Assembly: GCF_011067745.1 (NCBI RefSeq)
Contig: NZ_JAAMPJ010000020.1
Location: 94,372 to 158,371, forward strand
Source: Lentzea alba
GTDB lineage: Bacteria; Actinomycetota; Actinomycetes; Mycobacteriales; Pseudonocardiaceae
Length of the DNA stretch: 64,000 nucleotides
Reading direction: 5' to 3'
The notes under the pieces are model-generated. The model saw nothing but the letters and a program-made list of their open reading frames with translations, did no database searches and was not told where the DNA came from. The stretch's first letter is position 1. The number at the start of each line of letters is the position of its first letter. This document shows positions 17,527-26,676 of the stretch, piece after piece. Made by a program: the position numbers and the translations under genes.

Positions 17527-18831
17527 TCACACGCCGGCGTAGGCCAGCGACGGCCGGGCCGCGAACACGTTGCGCCGCAGGTAGAACCACCAGGTCGTGG
17601 CGAGGCAGAGCCCGTAGAAGACCAGGAACGCGGTCAGCGCGGGTGCCAGGGTCTTCGAGCCCTCGAGCGAGAGCTTGAACACGTAGTTCACCAGCACGCC
17701 ACCGGCCGCGCCGATCGCGCCCGCGATGCCGACCACCGCGGCCGCCTGCCTCTTGGCCGACTTGTCGTCGTCGGACTGCGTGCGGAAGATCGCCGGGATC
17801 ATCCGGTACGTCGAGCCGTTGCCCACGCCGGCCAGCACGAACAGTGCGATGAACGAACCGAAGAACAGCGCGAAGTTCTTCAAGTCGACGCTCACGATCA
17901 CGCCGATCGTGCCGATCGCGAGCCCCACGAACGTGCCCGCGGTCACCTTCGCGCCGCCGATCCGGTCGGCCAGCCAGCCACCGAACGGACGGGCCACCGA
18001 GCCGATCAGCGCACCGAGGAACGCGAGCGCCACCCAGCCCTTGTAGTCGACGAAGCTGATCTTGATCAGGGACGGGAACGCGAACGAGAAGCCGATGAAC
18101 GAGCCGAACGTGCCGATGTACAGGAACGACATCACCCACGTGTGCATGTTCGACATGGCCAGCTTGTAGGACTGGCCGTCCGGCTTGGCCTGCGTCAGGC
18201 TGTCCATGAAGAACCACGCGCAGATCGTGGCGACCACGATGAACGGCATCCAGATCAGCGCCGCGTAGGCGAGGTGGACCCCGGTGCCGATGGTGATCAC
18301 GATCGGCACGATGAGCTGCGTGACCGCGACACCGAGGTTGCCGCCGGCGGCGTTCATGCCGAGCGCCAGGCCCTTCTTGCCCTCCGGGTAGAAGAACGAG
18401 ATGTTCGCCATCGACGACGAGAAGTTGCCGCCACCCAGACCCATCGCGGCCGAGGTCAGCAGGAAGAACCAGTAGGGCGTGCCCGGCGTGGTCACCGCGT
18501 AGGCCAGCATCGCGGTCGGGATCAGCAGCAGACCGGCGCTGATCGTGGTCCAGGCCCGCCCGCCGAACTTCGGCACCGCGAACGTGTAGGGCACCCGCAG
18601 CACCGCGCCGACCAGGTTCGGCACGATCAGCAGCCAGAACTGCTGGCCCACGCTGAAGTTGAAGCCGACCGAGCCGAGGCTGACGACGACGATGCTCATC
18701 AGCACCCACACGCTGAACCCGAGGTTCTCCGCGAAGATGCTGAGCGCCAGGTTCTTGCGCGCGATCCGCTTGCCGGTGCTCTCCCAGAACTCGGGCTTCT
18801 CCGGCTCCCAGTGCTCGATCCAGCGGCTCAT
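17527..18831 (-). CDS. narK: Nitrate/nitrite transporter, NarK family MFS
   Basis: A 434-residue integral membrane protein with about 12 hydrophobic segments. It has NarK-family features such as FFYPEGKKGLALGMNAAGGNLG and GSFIGFSFAFPSL. It should import nitrate (or exchange nitrite) for the reductases encoded around it. The ATG at 18831 has GGAGG at 18838-18842, 6 bases upstream, and is preferred over the GTG at 18846. It lies between the nitrate reductase genes and nirB, the nasK position in the Amycolatopsis operon. Confidence 0.94.
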   Translation of the reverse strand: MSRWIEHWEPEKPEFWESTGKRIARKNLALSIFAENLGFSVWVLMSIVVVSLGSVGFNFSVGQQFWLLIVPNLVGAVLRVPYTFAVPKFGGRAWTTISAGLLLIPTAMLAYAVTTPGTPYWFFLLTSAAMGLGGGNFSSSMANISFFYPEGKKGLALGMNAAGGNLGVAVTQLIVPIVITIGTGVHLAYAALIWMPFIVVATICAWFFMDSLTQAKPDGQSYKLAMSNMHTWVMSFLYIGTFGSFIGFSFAFPSLIKISFVDYKGWVALAFLGALIGSVARPFGGWLADRIGGAKVTAGTFVGLAIGTIGVIVSVDLKNFALFFGSFIALFVLAGVGNGSTYRMIPAIFRTQSDDDKSAKRQAAAVVGIAGAIGAAGGVLVNYVFKLSLEGSKTLAPALTAFLVFYGLCLATTWWFYLRRNVFAARPSLAYAGV

Positions 18832-18862
18832 GAATGTCCTCCACAAGGGTTCGGCGACTGCC

Positions 18863-18897
18863 GAAAAACTAAGAACCTCGGATTACCGAGGGGTTCT
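18863..18897 (-). terminator. Rho-independent-like terminator or attenuator before narK
   Basis: On the minus strand AGAACC-(CC)-TCGG, a TAAT loop, then CCGAGGTTCT form a stem of 10 bp with a two-base bulge. TAGTTTTTC follows directly, a short U-tract. It lies downstream of the FAD subunit gene stop (18931) and 32 bases upstream of narK. It could end the nasA-nasC transcript partially or act as an antitermination target. Confidence 0.65.
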
Positions 18898-18930
18898 GGC
18901 CGATGACGGCGACGGGAACTCCACCGCACA

Positions 18931-20403
18931 TCACGCCGAGGCGGGCTGTGAGGCTCCGAGCCAGTCCAGCAACCCGCACACCGCGTCCTTGCACCCACCA
19001 CAGCCAGTGGTCGCCCGGGTCGCCTCCGCGAGCTGCGGAACGGTTTCCGCCCCCGCACGCCAGGCCGAGACGATCTGTCCCTTGGAAACGGTGTTGCACC
19101 GGCAGATCACCGCGCTGGACGGCAAGTCGGCCGGCGACGCGGCTTCCGCCGGCAACGCCCGTCCCAGCAGCAACGCCAGCCGGTCGGTCGGAGCGGGGAT
19201 GCCGCGGTCGTAGAGCTGGGTGATCGTGGCGGCCGCGTCCGGTGCGCCGATGACGATCGCGCCGGCCACCCTGTCGTCGCGCAGCACGAGCTTGGCGTAG
19301 CGGCCGCGCGAGGGTTCCTGGAAGCACAGGACCTCCGAGTCCGGGCAGTCCACCTCGGTGTGGACGTCACCCAGCGCGGCCAGGTCGACGTCACGAGCCT
19401 TCAGCCGGGTGACGACAGACGTGCCGCGGTACCTGGAAGCCGGGTTCGCGCCGGTCAGACGGTCCGCGAGCACGGCGGCCTGGTCCCACGCGGGTTGCAC
19501 CAGGCCGGAGACCGTGCCGGGGTGCTGGGCGCAGTCACCGATGGCGTGGATGCGCGGGTCGCTGGTGCGCAGGGCGTCGTCGACGACGATGCCGCGGTCG
19601 ACCTCCAGGCCCGCCTCGACGGCCAACGACGTTTCGGCGCGCACACCCGCGGAGACCACGACGAGCTCAGCGGGAACGTGCGTGCCGTCGTCGAGGATCA
19701 GGCCGTCACCGGGCAGGTACTTGGCGGCCAGCGCGTTGAGGCGGAACTCGATGCCGAGCTGACCGAGGGTGCGGGCCAGGACGCCGCCCGCACCGGGGTC
19801 GAGCTGGCGTTCCATGAGGTGGCCGACCGGGTGGACGACCGTGACCAGGCAGCCGCGCCCGGCCAGGCCACGCGCGGCCTCGATGCCCAACAAGCCGCCA
19901 CCGAGGACGACCACAGGTGCACCCTTGTGGGCCTTGGCCTCGATCTCGGCGCAGTCGTCGAGCGTCCGGAACGCCACCACACCGGCCGCCAGCTTCCCGT
20001 CCTCGACCAACCCCTCGGCGGGCGGAACCCACGGCGTACTACCCGTAGCGAGCACCAACGCGTCGTACGGCAGGCTCACGCGGGGCCCTTCCGTACTGTC
20101 AGAGCGAACGAAAGCTCCCCGCGTGTCCTCCACCGTCACGGTGCGTGACGATCGGTCGATCGAGACGACCTCGTGGCTCAGGTGCAGGTCGATGTTGTGG
20201 TCGGCGGCCCACTTCTCGTCGTGCAGCCGGGTCGAACCCGGTGTCATGGTCCCGGCGACCACCGTCGAGAGCAGCACGCGGTTGTACGCGGCGTGCGGCT
20301 CGGCACCGATGATGGTGATGGAGATGTCCTGGTCACGGCGGCGCAGCTCGTCGGCCAACCGTGCGCCCGCCATGCCGTAGCCAACGATCACGACTCGTCG
20401 CAT
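18931..20403 (-). CDS. nasC: FAD-dependent electron-transfer subunit of nitrate reductase (NasC type)
   Basis: A 490-residue NAD(P)H/FAD oxidoreductase with the dinucleotide motif GYGMAG at the N-terminus and the second one at VVLGGGLLGIE. A C-terminal BFD-like [2Fe-2S] domain has CRCNTVSKGQ at about 431 and CGGC about 30 residues on. It is related to the N-terminal half of NirB but lacks the siroheme domain. It should pass electrons from NAD(P)H to the molybdenum subunit. Its start overlaps the catalytic subunit gene by 16 bases. The name follows the A. mediterranei nasACKBDEF order recalled from the literature. Confidence 0.85.
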   Translation of the reverse strand: MRRVVIVGYGMAGARLADELRRRDQDISITIIGAEPHAAYNRVLLSTVVAGTMTPGSTRLHDEKWAADHNIDLHLSHEVVSIDRSSRTVTVEDTRGAFVRSDSTEGPRVSLPYDALVLATGSTPWVPPAEGLVEDGKLAAGVVAFRTLDDCAEIEAKAHKGAPVVVLGGGLLGIEAARGLAGRGCLVTVVHPVGHLMERQLDPGAGGVLARTLGQLGIEFRLNALAAKYLPGDGLILDDGTHVPAELVVVSAGVRAETSLAVEAGLEVDRGIVVDDALRTSDPRIHAIGDCAQHPGTVSGLVQPAWDQAAVLADRLTGANPASRYRGTSVVTRLKARDVDLAALGDVHTEVDCPDSEVLCFQEPSRGRYAKLVLRDDRVAGAIVIGAPDAAATITQLYDRGIPAPTDRLALLLGRALPAEAASPADLPSSAVICRCNTVSKGQIVSAWRAGAETVPQLAEATRATTGCGGCKDAVCGLLDWLGASQPASA

Positions 20404-22352
20404 ACCCGCTCCAATCGCACCGCGCAGACCTTGAACTCGGGCATCCGGCTCGTGGGATCGAGCGCGGGGTTGGTGAGCAGGTTCGCCCGCCCGTCACCGG
20501 GGAAGTGGAACGGCAGGAACACCGCGTCGGCGCGCATGCTCGGCACGCACCGCACGACAGCCGTCACCGTTCCGCGCCTGGACACGACCTGGGCGGACTC
20601 GCCGGAAGCGAGGCCGGCCCGGGAAGCCGTGTCCGGGTGCATTTCCACGTACATCTCGGGAACTGCCTTCATCAACTCGCCGATGAGGCGCGTCTGCGCG
20701 CCCGACTGGTAGTGCTGCAGCACCCGTCCGGTGGTGGCCTGCAACGGGAACTCGTCGTCCGGCGGCTCGGCGGGGCCGCGGTGGTCGACCGGGATGAACC
20801 GGGCCAGCCCGTCGGCGTGCGCGAACCGGTCGAGGAAGAGCCTCGGCGTGCCGGGATGATCGACGGACGGCACCGGCCAGTGCAGCTGCTCGGACTCCAG
20901 CCGCTCGTAGGTGATGCCGGAGTAGTCGGACGGGCCGCCCTTCGAAGCGCGGCGCAGTTCGTCGAACACGACCCGCGGCTCGGTGGAGAACCCGACCGCG
21001 CCGAGGCGCGAGGCCAGGCCGTTGATCAGCTCCAGGTCGCTGCGCACCCCGGCAGGTGGGTCGAGTGCCTTGCGACGCCTGATGATCCGGCCTTCGAGGT
21101 TGGTCATCGTGCCGTCTTCCTCGGCCCACTGCGTGACCGGGAACACGACGTCGGCCATCGCGGCGGTCTCGGACATCACGAAGTCCGCCACCACCAACAG
21201 GTCCAGCGCCTTCAACCGGTCAGCCACCCCGGACGCCCGCGGCGCGGACACCACCGGGTTGCTGCCGAACACCAGCATCGCCTTGAGGTCGTCGGCGTCC
21301 AGCAGCTCGTACGCGCTGCGTCCCGGTCCGGGCAACCAGTCGACGCCCCAGACCTCCATGATGTGCTTGCGCGCCGCCGGATCGTCGAGCTTGCGGTAAC
21401 CGGGCAGCTGGTCGGCCTTCTGGCCGTGCTCACGCCCGCCCTGCCCGTTGCCCTGCCCCGTCAGGCAGCCGTAGCCGGACCCGGTGCGCCCCGGCAGGCC
21501 CAGCGCGAGCGCCAGGTTGATCCACGCCGAGACGTTGTCGGTGCCCGTGGCGTGCTGCTCGGTGCCGCGGCCGGTCAGAATGTAGGACCGCCCGGCCAGC
21601 ATGTGCACGGCGGCGCGCTGATCAGCGGCCGAGACACCCGTGACGCGTTCGGTGTGCTCGGGCCACCACTGCGCGGCGACCCGCCAGGCGTCGTCGAAGC
21701 CCGAGGTCCGCTCGGAGACGTACTCCTTGTCGATCACGCCCTCGATCACGGCCGTGTGCAGCAACCCGAGCGCCAGCGCGAGATCCGTGCCCGGCGCGGG
21801 CTGCAGGTGCAACGTGGCGCGCTCGGCGGTCGGCGTCCGGCGCGGGTCGATGACGATCAGCCGCGCGCCCTCCAGGTGCCGCAGGAACGGCGGCATGGTC
21901 TCGGCCGGGTTCGAGCCGGCCAGCAGGATCGTGTCGGCGGTCCGCAGGTCGGTCAGCGGAAACGGCAGACCGCGGTCCAGCCCGAACGCCTTGTTGCCCG
22001 CCGCGGCCGCCGACGACATGCAGAACCGGCCGTTGTAGTCGATCTGCGAGGTCTTCAGGGCGACGCGCGCGAACTTGCCGAGCAGGTACGCCTTCTCGTT
22101 GGTGAGCCCGCCACCGCCGAACACGGCGACCTCGTCGGGCTCGTACGACCGGATCCGGGAGGCCACGTAGTCCAGCGCCTCGTCCCACGACACCGGAGCG
22201 CCGTGCAGCAGCGGCGTGGTCAGGCGGGACGGATGGCGCAGCAGCTCCCCCGCCGTCCAGCCCTTCTGGCACAGCCCACCGGGACCAGGGGTCACCTGGC
22301 CGTCGATGACGCTCATGGAGCACTGCAGCGCGCAGTAGGGGCAATGGGTCAC
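20388..22352 (-). CDS. nasA: Assimilatory nitrate reductase catalytic subunit (molybdopterin oxidoreductase)
   Basis: A 654-residue bis-MGD molybdenum enzyme reducing nitrate to nitrite. The N-terminal [4Fe-4S] motif is CPYCALQC followed by GGLCQKG. The molybdopterin regions include RFCMSSAAAAGNKAFG, GSNPAET and the C-terminal dinucleotide-binding domain (TTGRVLQHYQSGAQT). No twin-arginine signal is present, so it is cytosolic, as expected for assimilation. The GTG start lacks a clear ribosome binding site. It is first in the minus-strand operon. On the minus strand, 22376-22401 holds GAAAC and GTTAAC, which recall parts of GlnR sites but not in the consensus spacing. Confidence 0.93.
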   Translation of the reverse strand: MTHCPYCALQCSMSVIDGQVTPGPGGLCQKGWTAGELLRHPSRLTTPLLHGAPVSWDEALDYVASRIRSYEPDEVAVFGGGGLTNEKAYLLGKFARVALKTSQIDYNGRFCMSSAAAAGNKAFGLDRGLPFPLTDLRTADTILLAGSNPAETMPPFLRHLEGARLIVIDPRRTPTAERATLHLQPAPGTDLALALGLLHTAVIEGVIDKEYVSERTSGFDDAWRVAAQWWPEHTERVTGVSAADQRAAVHMLAGRSYILTGRGTEQHATGTDNVSAWINLALALGLPGRTGSGYGCLTGQGNGQGGREHGQKADQLPGYRKLDDPAARKHIMEVWGVDWLPGPGRSAYELLDADDLKAMLVFGSNPVVSAPRASGVADRLKALDLLVVADFVMSETAAMADVVFPVTQWAEEDGTMTNLEGRIIRRRKALDPPAGVRSDLELINGLASRLGAVGFSTEPRVVFDELRRASKGGPSDYSGITYERLESEQLHWPVPSVDHPGTPRLFLDRFAHADGLARFIPVDHRGPAEPPDDEFPLQATTGRVLQHYQSGAQTRLIGELMKAVPEMYVEMHPDTASRAGLASGESAQVVSRRGTVTAVVRCVPSMRADAVFLPFHFPGDGRANLLTNPALDPTSRMPEFKVCAVRLERVCDES

Positions 22353-22421
22353 GCAGCTGACGCTAAGAAGCCCCTGTTAACCCGATGCTCCGGAATGTTT
22401 CGTCAGTGGAAAATGACCCGC

Positions 22422-23219
22422 TCAGAGGAGTGCGGTGACCTGGTGAGCAGCATGTTCCAAGCCCGCAAAGGACTGTGATGTTGACAACGGGTGCAGCGCG
22501 TGCACAGCCAGACGGAACAGAGTCGCGCGCAGCAGCACCTGTTCCCACTCGGCCTGGTGGCTCCACCGGTGGAGCAGTCCGGAGTCCGCGCCACCCCACG
22601 CGACGGCGTCCACGGCGATCACCGCGGCGGCCCACTCGGCCGGGCGCCAGTACGCGGTGAAGTCGATGACGGCGGGTTGGGCGTCGCCGGCGAACAGCAC
22701 GTTGCCGAACAGGTCACCGTGCACGACCTGCGGCTTGAGGTTGAGCGGCTTCTGCACGTCCTTCAGCAGGTCGAACAGCCGGCCGCCGAGGTCGGCGTCG
22801 AGCGGCACGTCCTCCTCGCCCCACGCCTTGCGGTCGGCGACCGCGAACACGTCCGTGCGGGTGTCCAGGAACCGGGGTTTCGGCAGCTCGGCCGTGGCCT
22901 GGTGGAGTCGTTGCGCGACCGCGATGACCTCGTCGTGGCGTGCCTCGGCCCGACCGGCGAGGAACTTGGTGGCCGACCAGCCGCCGACGACGTACCGGCC
23001 GTCGGTCGAGCGCAACGGTCTGCCGATGCGCAGGTTCGGCACGTCCAGCCCGTCGAGGGTCTTGGCGATCCAGGTGGCCTCGGCCGGCTTGGGCGCGGGC
23101 CGGATGGTCGCGTCGCCGCAACGCCACGCAGGGCCACCGTCGATGAGCTCTGGTTCGGCGTCACGTGCCCCGAACGCCGCACGCACGTGCGCTGGGGGCG
23201 GTTCGGGGGACCGGGTCAC
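22422..23219 (-). CDS. TIGR02569-type aminoglycoside-phosphotransferase-fold protein
   Basis: A 265-residue protein with kinase-like motifs HGDLFGN (catalytic loop, about residue 165) and VIDF (Mg-binding Asp). The family is conserved in actinobacteria (Rv3205c-like) with unknown function. It starts with GTG at 23219. It is separated from the nitrate operon by only 69 bases and is on the same strand. The moeZ gene is 90 bases upstream, so the two might share a transcript. Confidence 0.8.
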   Translation of the reverse strand: MTRSPEPPPAHVRAAFGARDAEPELIDGGPAWRCGDATIRPAPKPAEATWIAKTLDGLDVPNLRIGRPLRSTDGRYVVGGWSATKFLAGRAEARHDEVIAVAQRLHQATAELPKPRFLDTRTDVFAVADRKAWGEEDVPLDADLGGRLFDLLKDVQKPLNLKPQVVHGDLFGNVLFAGDAQPAVIDFTAYWRPAEWAAAVIAVDAVAWGGADSGLLHRWSHQAEWEQVLLRATLFRLAVHALHPLSTSQSFAGLEHAAHQVTALL

Positions 23220-23308
23220 GATCCGGCACGCTACCTGGCTAGACCGTCCGGGTGGTGGACCGCGACACGCGGCTTTTTGACGCCACCACCCGAACAGCCC
23301 AGTCGGGA

Positions 23309-24481
23309 CTAGTACGTGGGCAGGCTGGGGTCGACTTCGCGAGCCCAGGCGAGCACTCCGCCACCGACGTGCACCGCGTCCTTGAAACCCGCCTTGTGCA
23401 GCGCCGCGAGGGCCTCGGCCGACCGAGCGCCGGACTTGCAGTGCAGCACCAGCGGCTTGTCCTGCGGCAGCTCCGAGAACGCCTCACCTGAGAGGATCTT
23501 GTCCTTCGGGATGAGCACCGAGCCCGGGATCTTCACGATCTCGTACTCGTGCGGCTCGCGCACGTCCACCAGCAGGAAGTCCTCACCGGACTCCTGCTTG
23601 TGCTTGAGCTCGAGCGGCGTGATCGTGTTGCCCGCGGCGGCCTGCTGCGCGTCCGTGGACACGACCCCGCAGAACGCCTCGTAGTCGATCAGCTCGGTGA
23701 TCTTCGGGGACTCCGGGTCCTTGCGGATCTTGATGGTCCGGTACGACATCTCCAGCGCGTCGTAGACCATCAGACGGCCCAGCAGCGGGTCGCCGATGCC
23801 CGTGAGCAGCTTGATCGCCTCGGTCACCATGATCGAGCCGATCGACGCGCACAGCACGCCCAGCACGCCGCCTTCGGCGCACGACGGGACCATGCCGGGA
23901 GGCGGCGGCTCCGGGTAGAGGTCGCGGTAGTTCAGGCCCTGGCCGTTCGGGGCGTCCTCCCAGAAGACGCTGACCTGGCCCTCGAACCGGAAGATCGAGC
24001 CCCACACGTACGGCTTGCCCAGCAGCACCGCGGCGTCGTTCACCAGGTAACGCGTGGCGAAGTTGTCGGTGCCGTCGAGGATCAGGTCGTAGTCGCGGAA
24101 GATGTCCAGCGCGTTCTCGGAGTTGAGATGCGTCTGGTGCAGCACGACCTTGACGAACGGGTTGATCTCGGCGACCGAGTCGCGCGCGGACTCCGCCTTG
24201 GGGCGGCCGACGTCGGACTGGCCGTGAATGACCTGACGCTGCAGGTTCGACTCGTCCACGACGTCGAAGTCGACGACGCCGAGCGTGCCGACTCCGGCCG
24301 CGGCCAGGTACAGCAGTGCCGGGCTGCCCAGGCCGCCCGCGCCGACGACGAGCACCTTCGCGTTCTTCAGCCGTTTCTGCCCGTCCACCCCGACGTCCGG
24401 GATGATCAGGTGCCGGCTGTAGCGCGCGACTTCTTCCTTGGTCAGCTCCGCGGCTGGCTCAACGAGCGGCGGAAGCGCCAT
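23309..24481 (-). CDS. moeZ: Adenylyltransferase/sulfurtransferase MoeZ (ThiF-rhodanese)
   Basis: A 390-residue protein. The E1-like adenylation domain (about 10-270) has the nucleotide motif GAGGLGSP, the following DFDVVDESNLQRQ and the DGTDNF loop. The C-terminal rhodanese domain (about 290-390) has active-site Cys in LHCKSGARS. It should activate the C-termini of sulfur-carrier proteins (MoaD, CysO, ThiS type) and thiocarboxylate them, feeding molybdopterin synthesis among others. The CxxC zinc pairs of E. coli MoeB are absent, as usual in MoeZ. GAGGAGG precedes the ATG. Nearby nitrate reductase needs the molybdenum cofactor. Confidence 0.93.
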   Translation of the reverse strand: MALPPLVEPAAELTKEEVARYSRHLIIPDVGVDGQKRLKNAKVLVVGAGGLGSPALLYLAAAGVGTLGVVDFDVVDESNLQRQVIHGQSDVGRPKAESARDSVAEINPFVKVVLHQTHLNSENALDIFRDYDLILDGTDNFATRYLVNDAAVLLGKPYVWGSIFRFEGQVSVFWEDAPNGQGLNYRDLYPEPPPPGMVPSCAEGGVLGVLCASIGSIMVTEAIKLLTGIGDPLLGRLMVYDALEMSYRTIKIRKDPESPKITELIDYEAFCGVVSTDAQQAAAGNTITPLELKHKQESGEDFLLVDVREPHEYEIVKIPGSVLIPKDKILSGEAFSELPQDKPLVLHCKSGARSAEALAALHKAGFKDAVHVGGGVLAWAREVDPSLPTY

Positions 24482-24500
24482 GCTGGTCCTCCTCGACGAA

Positions 24501-24519
24501 TGTCTCCGTGTCCGAGACA
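24501..24519. promoter_or_regulatory. Dyad upstream of moeZ
   Basis: TGTCTC at 24501-24506 and GAGACA at 24514-24519 form a 6-bp inverted repeat with a 7-base spacer, 20 bases upstream of the moeZ start. It is placed where a repressor site would overlap the transcription start. Its regulator is unknown. Confidence 0.35.
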
Positions 24520-24560
24520 ACGTCTACCCTGCCTCGACTCTTCCCCGTTGGAAAGCCGTC

Positions 24561-25556
24561 TCAGCCTGCGGGAAACGGGTTCACCTTGCAGATCTTGCCG
24601 TCCGCGGGCACGACGTCCTGTCCCGCGTTGAGCTGTGACACGAAGTTGTTCGCCACGCCGAACGTCTGCTGCATCATCACCGGGGCCGGTGCGTCGTTCT
24701 CGGCACACGCCGCGTGCCCGTTGCCGAGCGCGTGGCCGACCTCGTGGTTGATCACGTAGGTCCGGTATCCGGGGATGTCGGACCCGTAGACCATCGCGCC
24801 GCGCACCCACCGGGCGACGTTGATGACCACCCGCTTGGTCGGCTTGTCGTAGCACGACGTCTCGAACGGGATCTCCTTGCCGCAGATCGTGTGCGTCGTC
24901 TTCGTGCTGGTCAGGGAAATGACGAAGTCCGGGTTCTGGTTCGCCTCGACCCGCTGCAGCGCCACCTGCTTGGTGCCGATCCAGCTGCGCGGGTCGGCCA
25001 GGATCCCGTCGACGGTCCGCGCGAACGCCGCGTCGTCGTTGTTGTAGTCGGCGGGCTGCACGCCGTCCTCGATGGCGATGGCGTACTTGCGGAACGTCCG
25101 CGCGTTCCCCTCGCCGACCCTGGCCCCGCTGCCCGCGATCGCCCGCCAGGTGCCGACGCCGTTCTCGGAGAACGCCGGTCCCGGCGGCAGCTCGGCGGTG
25201 GGGATGTCCAGCTTCGGTTTCTGGCCCTGCACCTCGGACGGAGGCGCCTCGGGCGTGCTGACGGGCGTCTCGGCGGCGTTGTTGGTGCTGGCGCCTCCGG
25301 CCGCGGGCGACTTCGGCTGGACGGTGTCGAGCACCACCAGCGCGGTCAGCACGAGCAGGACCGGGATCGCGTAGATGCGCCAGCCGTAGTTGGCGACGAG
25401 CTTCTTCACCCCGCCGCGCTTGCGGGGTCTGCGGTGCTGGGCGGTGCCGTCGGGTTCCCAGGCAGCCGCGAGCGGTTCGGCGCTGGTCCGGCGCTCGCCA
25501 CGACGGTAGCGGTCGACTGACGGATCAGTTCGTCCTCGCTCGGGGGCGCGATTCAC
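24561..25556 (-). CDS. Membrane-anchored DUF3152 zincin-like protein
   Basis: A 331-residue protein with a cytosolic arginine-rich N-terminus, one membrane segment (about 57-77, IPVLLVLTALVVLDTV), a Pro/Ser/Thr-rich linker and an extracytoplasmic DUF3152 domain. The domain contains HEVGHALGNGH (about 275), a metzincin-like zinc site, and several cysteines. A metalloprotease function is plausible but unproven for the family. The mycobacterial Rv3207c occupies the same position next to moeZ. GTG start. Confidence 0.85.
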   Translation of the reverse strand: MNRAPERGRTDPSVDRYRRGERRTSAEPLAAAWEPDGTAQHRRPRKRGGVKKLVANYGWRIYAIPVLLVLTALVVLDTVQPKSPAAGGASTNNAAETPVSTPEAPPSEVQGQKPKLDIPTAELPPGPAFSENGVGTWRAIAGSGARVGEGNARTFRKYAIAIEDGVQPADYNNDDAAFARTVDGILADPRSWIGTKQVALQRVEANQNPDFVISLTSTKTTHTICGKEIPFETSCYDKPTKRVVINVARWVRGAMVYGSDIPGYRTYVINHEVGHALGNGHAACAENDAPAPVMMQQTFGVANNFVSQLNAGQDVVPADGKICKVNPFPAG

Positions 25557-25596
25557 GTTGCCCAGGGTCCCACACCCCCTGTATGGCCGTTGTTCG

Positions 25597-26550
25597 TCAC
25601 CATGTGTGTCGGTCGACCGCCTCCCACATGCCCAGCACGGCCCTCGCCACGGTGGTGGGCCGTTCCATCTGGGCGACGTGGCCGGTGCGTGGCAGCACGA
25701 GCAGTCGTCCCCTGGGCAGCAGCCTGGCCGTCCGAGGTCCCTTCTGCACGCTGACCAGCCGGTCGTGCTCGCCCCACAGCACCAGCGTGGGGGCCTTGAC
25801 CTGCGGCAACAGCCGCCAGAGCGACTTCGGTCCCGGCGTGAACCAGCTCTGCATCAGCCCGAACGTGCTGCGGTTGAGCGCCTGCCCCGCCCACTGCTGC
25901 CGGGCGCGCTCCTCGTTCTCCTTGATCGACTCCTCGATGCGGTGGTCGGGCACCACGCTCGGGTCGGCGAAGCACAGATCGAGCATCTGCCTGGTGCGCT
26001 CGTGCGCGCTCAGCTTGGCGAGTTCCCTGCGGACCTTCGACCCGATGATCGGCAGGACCGCGAGCGCCATCCGCGGGTCCGACATGCGGTCGAGCCGCGG
26101 CCGCAGGTCGGGGACGGCCGGGCTCACGAGTGTGAGCGTCTTCACCAGTTCCGGCCTGGTCGCGGCGATGATGACCGAGATCGCGCCGCCCATCGAGTTG
26201 CCGAACAGGTGCACGGGCTCGTTCAGCGTCTCCAGGTACTTGATCACCGTGCGGGCGTGCGTGGCGAGGCTGAAGTCATAGCCGGGGATCGGCTCCGAAC
26301 GCCCGAAGCCGGGCAGGTCGAGCGAATAGCCGCGGACGTGCTCCCGCAGCTGGGCCGCGAGATCCGTCCAGTTCGTCGCGGACCCGCCGAGCCCGTGCAC
26401 GTAGACCGCCGGCGGTCCGTCGCCGGGCGTGACCCTGACGTGCACCTCGTGGTCGTCGACCTGGTGGAACTCACCTGGCCACGGCGTCTGCGACTTGTCC
26501 AGCGGCGGCAGCGCGACGGTGGACAGCGGGGCGGGGATCAGCGTGCTCAC
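25597..26550 (-). CDS. Alpha/beta hydrolase
   Basis: A 317-residue cytosolic hydrolase with oxyanion region HGLGGSATNW, nucleophile elbow GNSMGG (about 143), acidic residue in GEHDRL and the C-terminal His in TGHVAQ. The sequence is typical of C-C bond or ester hydrolases of the MhpC/epoxide hydrolase superfamily; the substrate cannot be told. GTG start at 26550. It is transcribed divergently from the TetR gene at 26677, which may control it. Confidence 0.85.
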   Translation of the reverse strand: MSTLIPAPLSTVALPPLDKSQTPWPGEFHQVDDHEVHVRVTPGDGPPAVYVHGLGGSATNWTDLAAQLREHVRGYSLDLPGFGRSEPIPGYDFSLATHARTVIKYLETLNEPVHLFGNSMGGAISVIIAATRPELVKTLTLVSPAVPDLRPRLDRMSDPRMALAVLPIIGSKVRRELAKLSAHERTRQMLDLCFADPSVVPDHRIEESIKENEERARQQWAGQALNRSTFGLMQSWFTPGPKSLWRLLPQVKAPTLVLWGEHDRLVSVQKGPRTARLLPRGRLLVLPRTGHVAQMERPTTVARAVLGMWEAVDRHTW

Positions 26551-26676
26551 CAGACCAGGATGCGGGAAAGAAGCTCCAGATGGTTCCCGGATGTGGGCTA
26601 CCAGCGAGTAAGGTTGCGCTCACGCCTCGGTCAGGCAACCCCTCTCCGACGGCCGATCACTCGTGCTGGAGGCACC

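Noticed and set aside
22353..22421. GlnR-like half sites (GAAAC, GTTAAC) upstream of the nitrate reductase gene
   Set aside because: The spacing does not fit the published GlnR consensus as I remember it; kept only as a remark in the gene entry.
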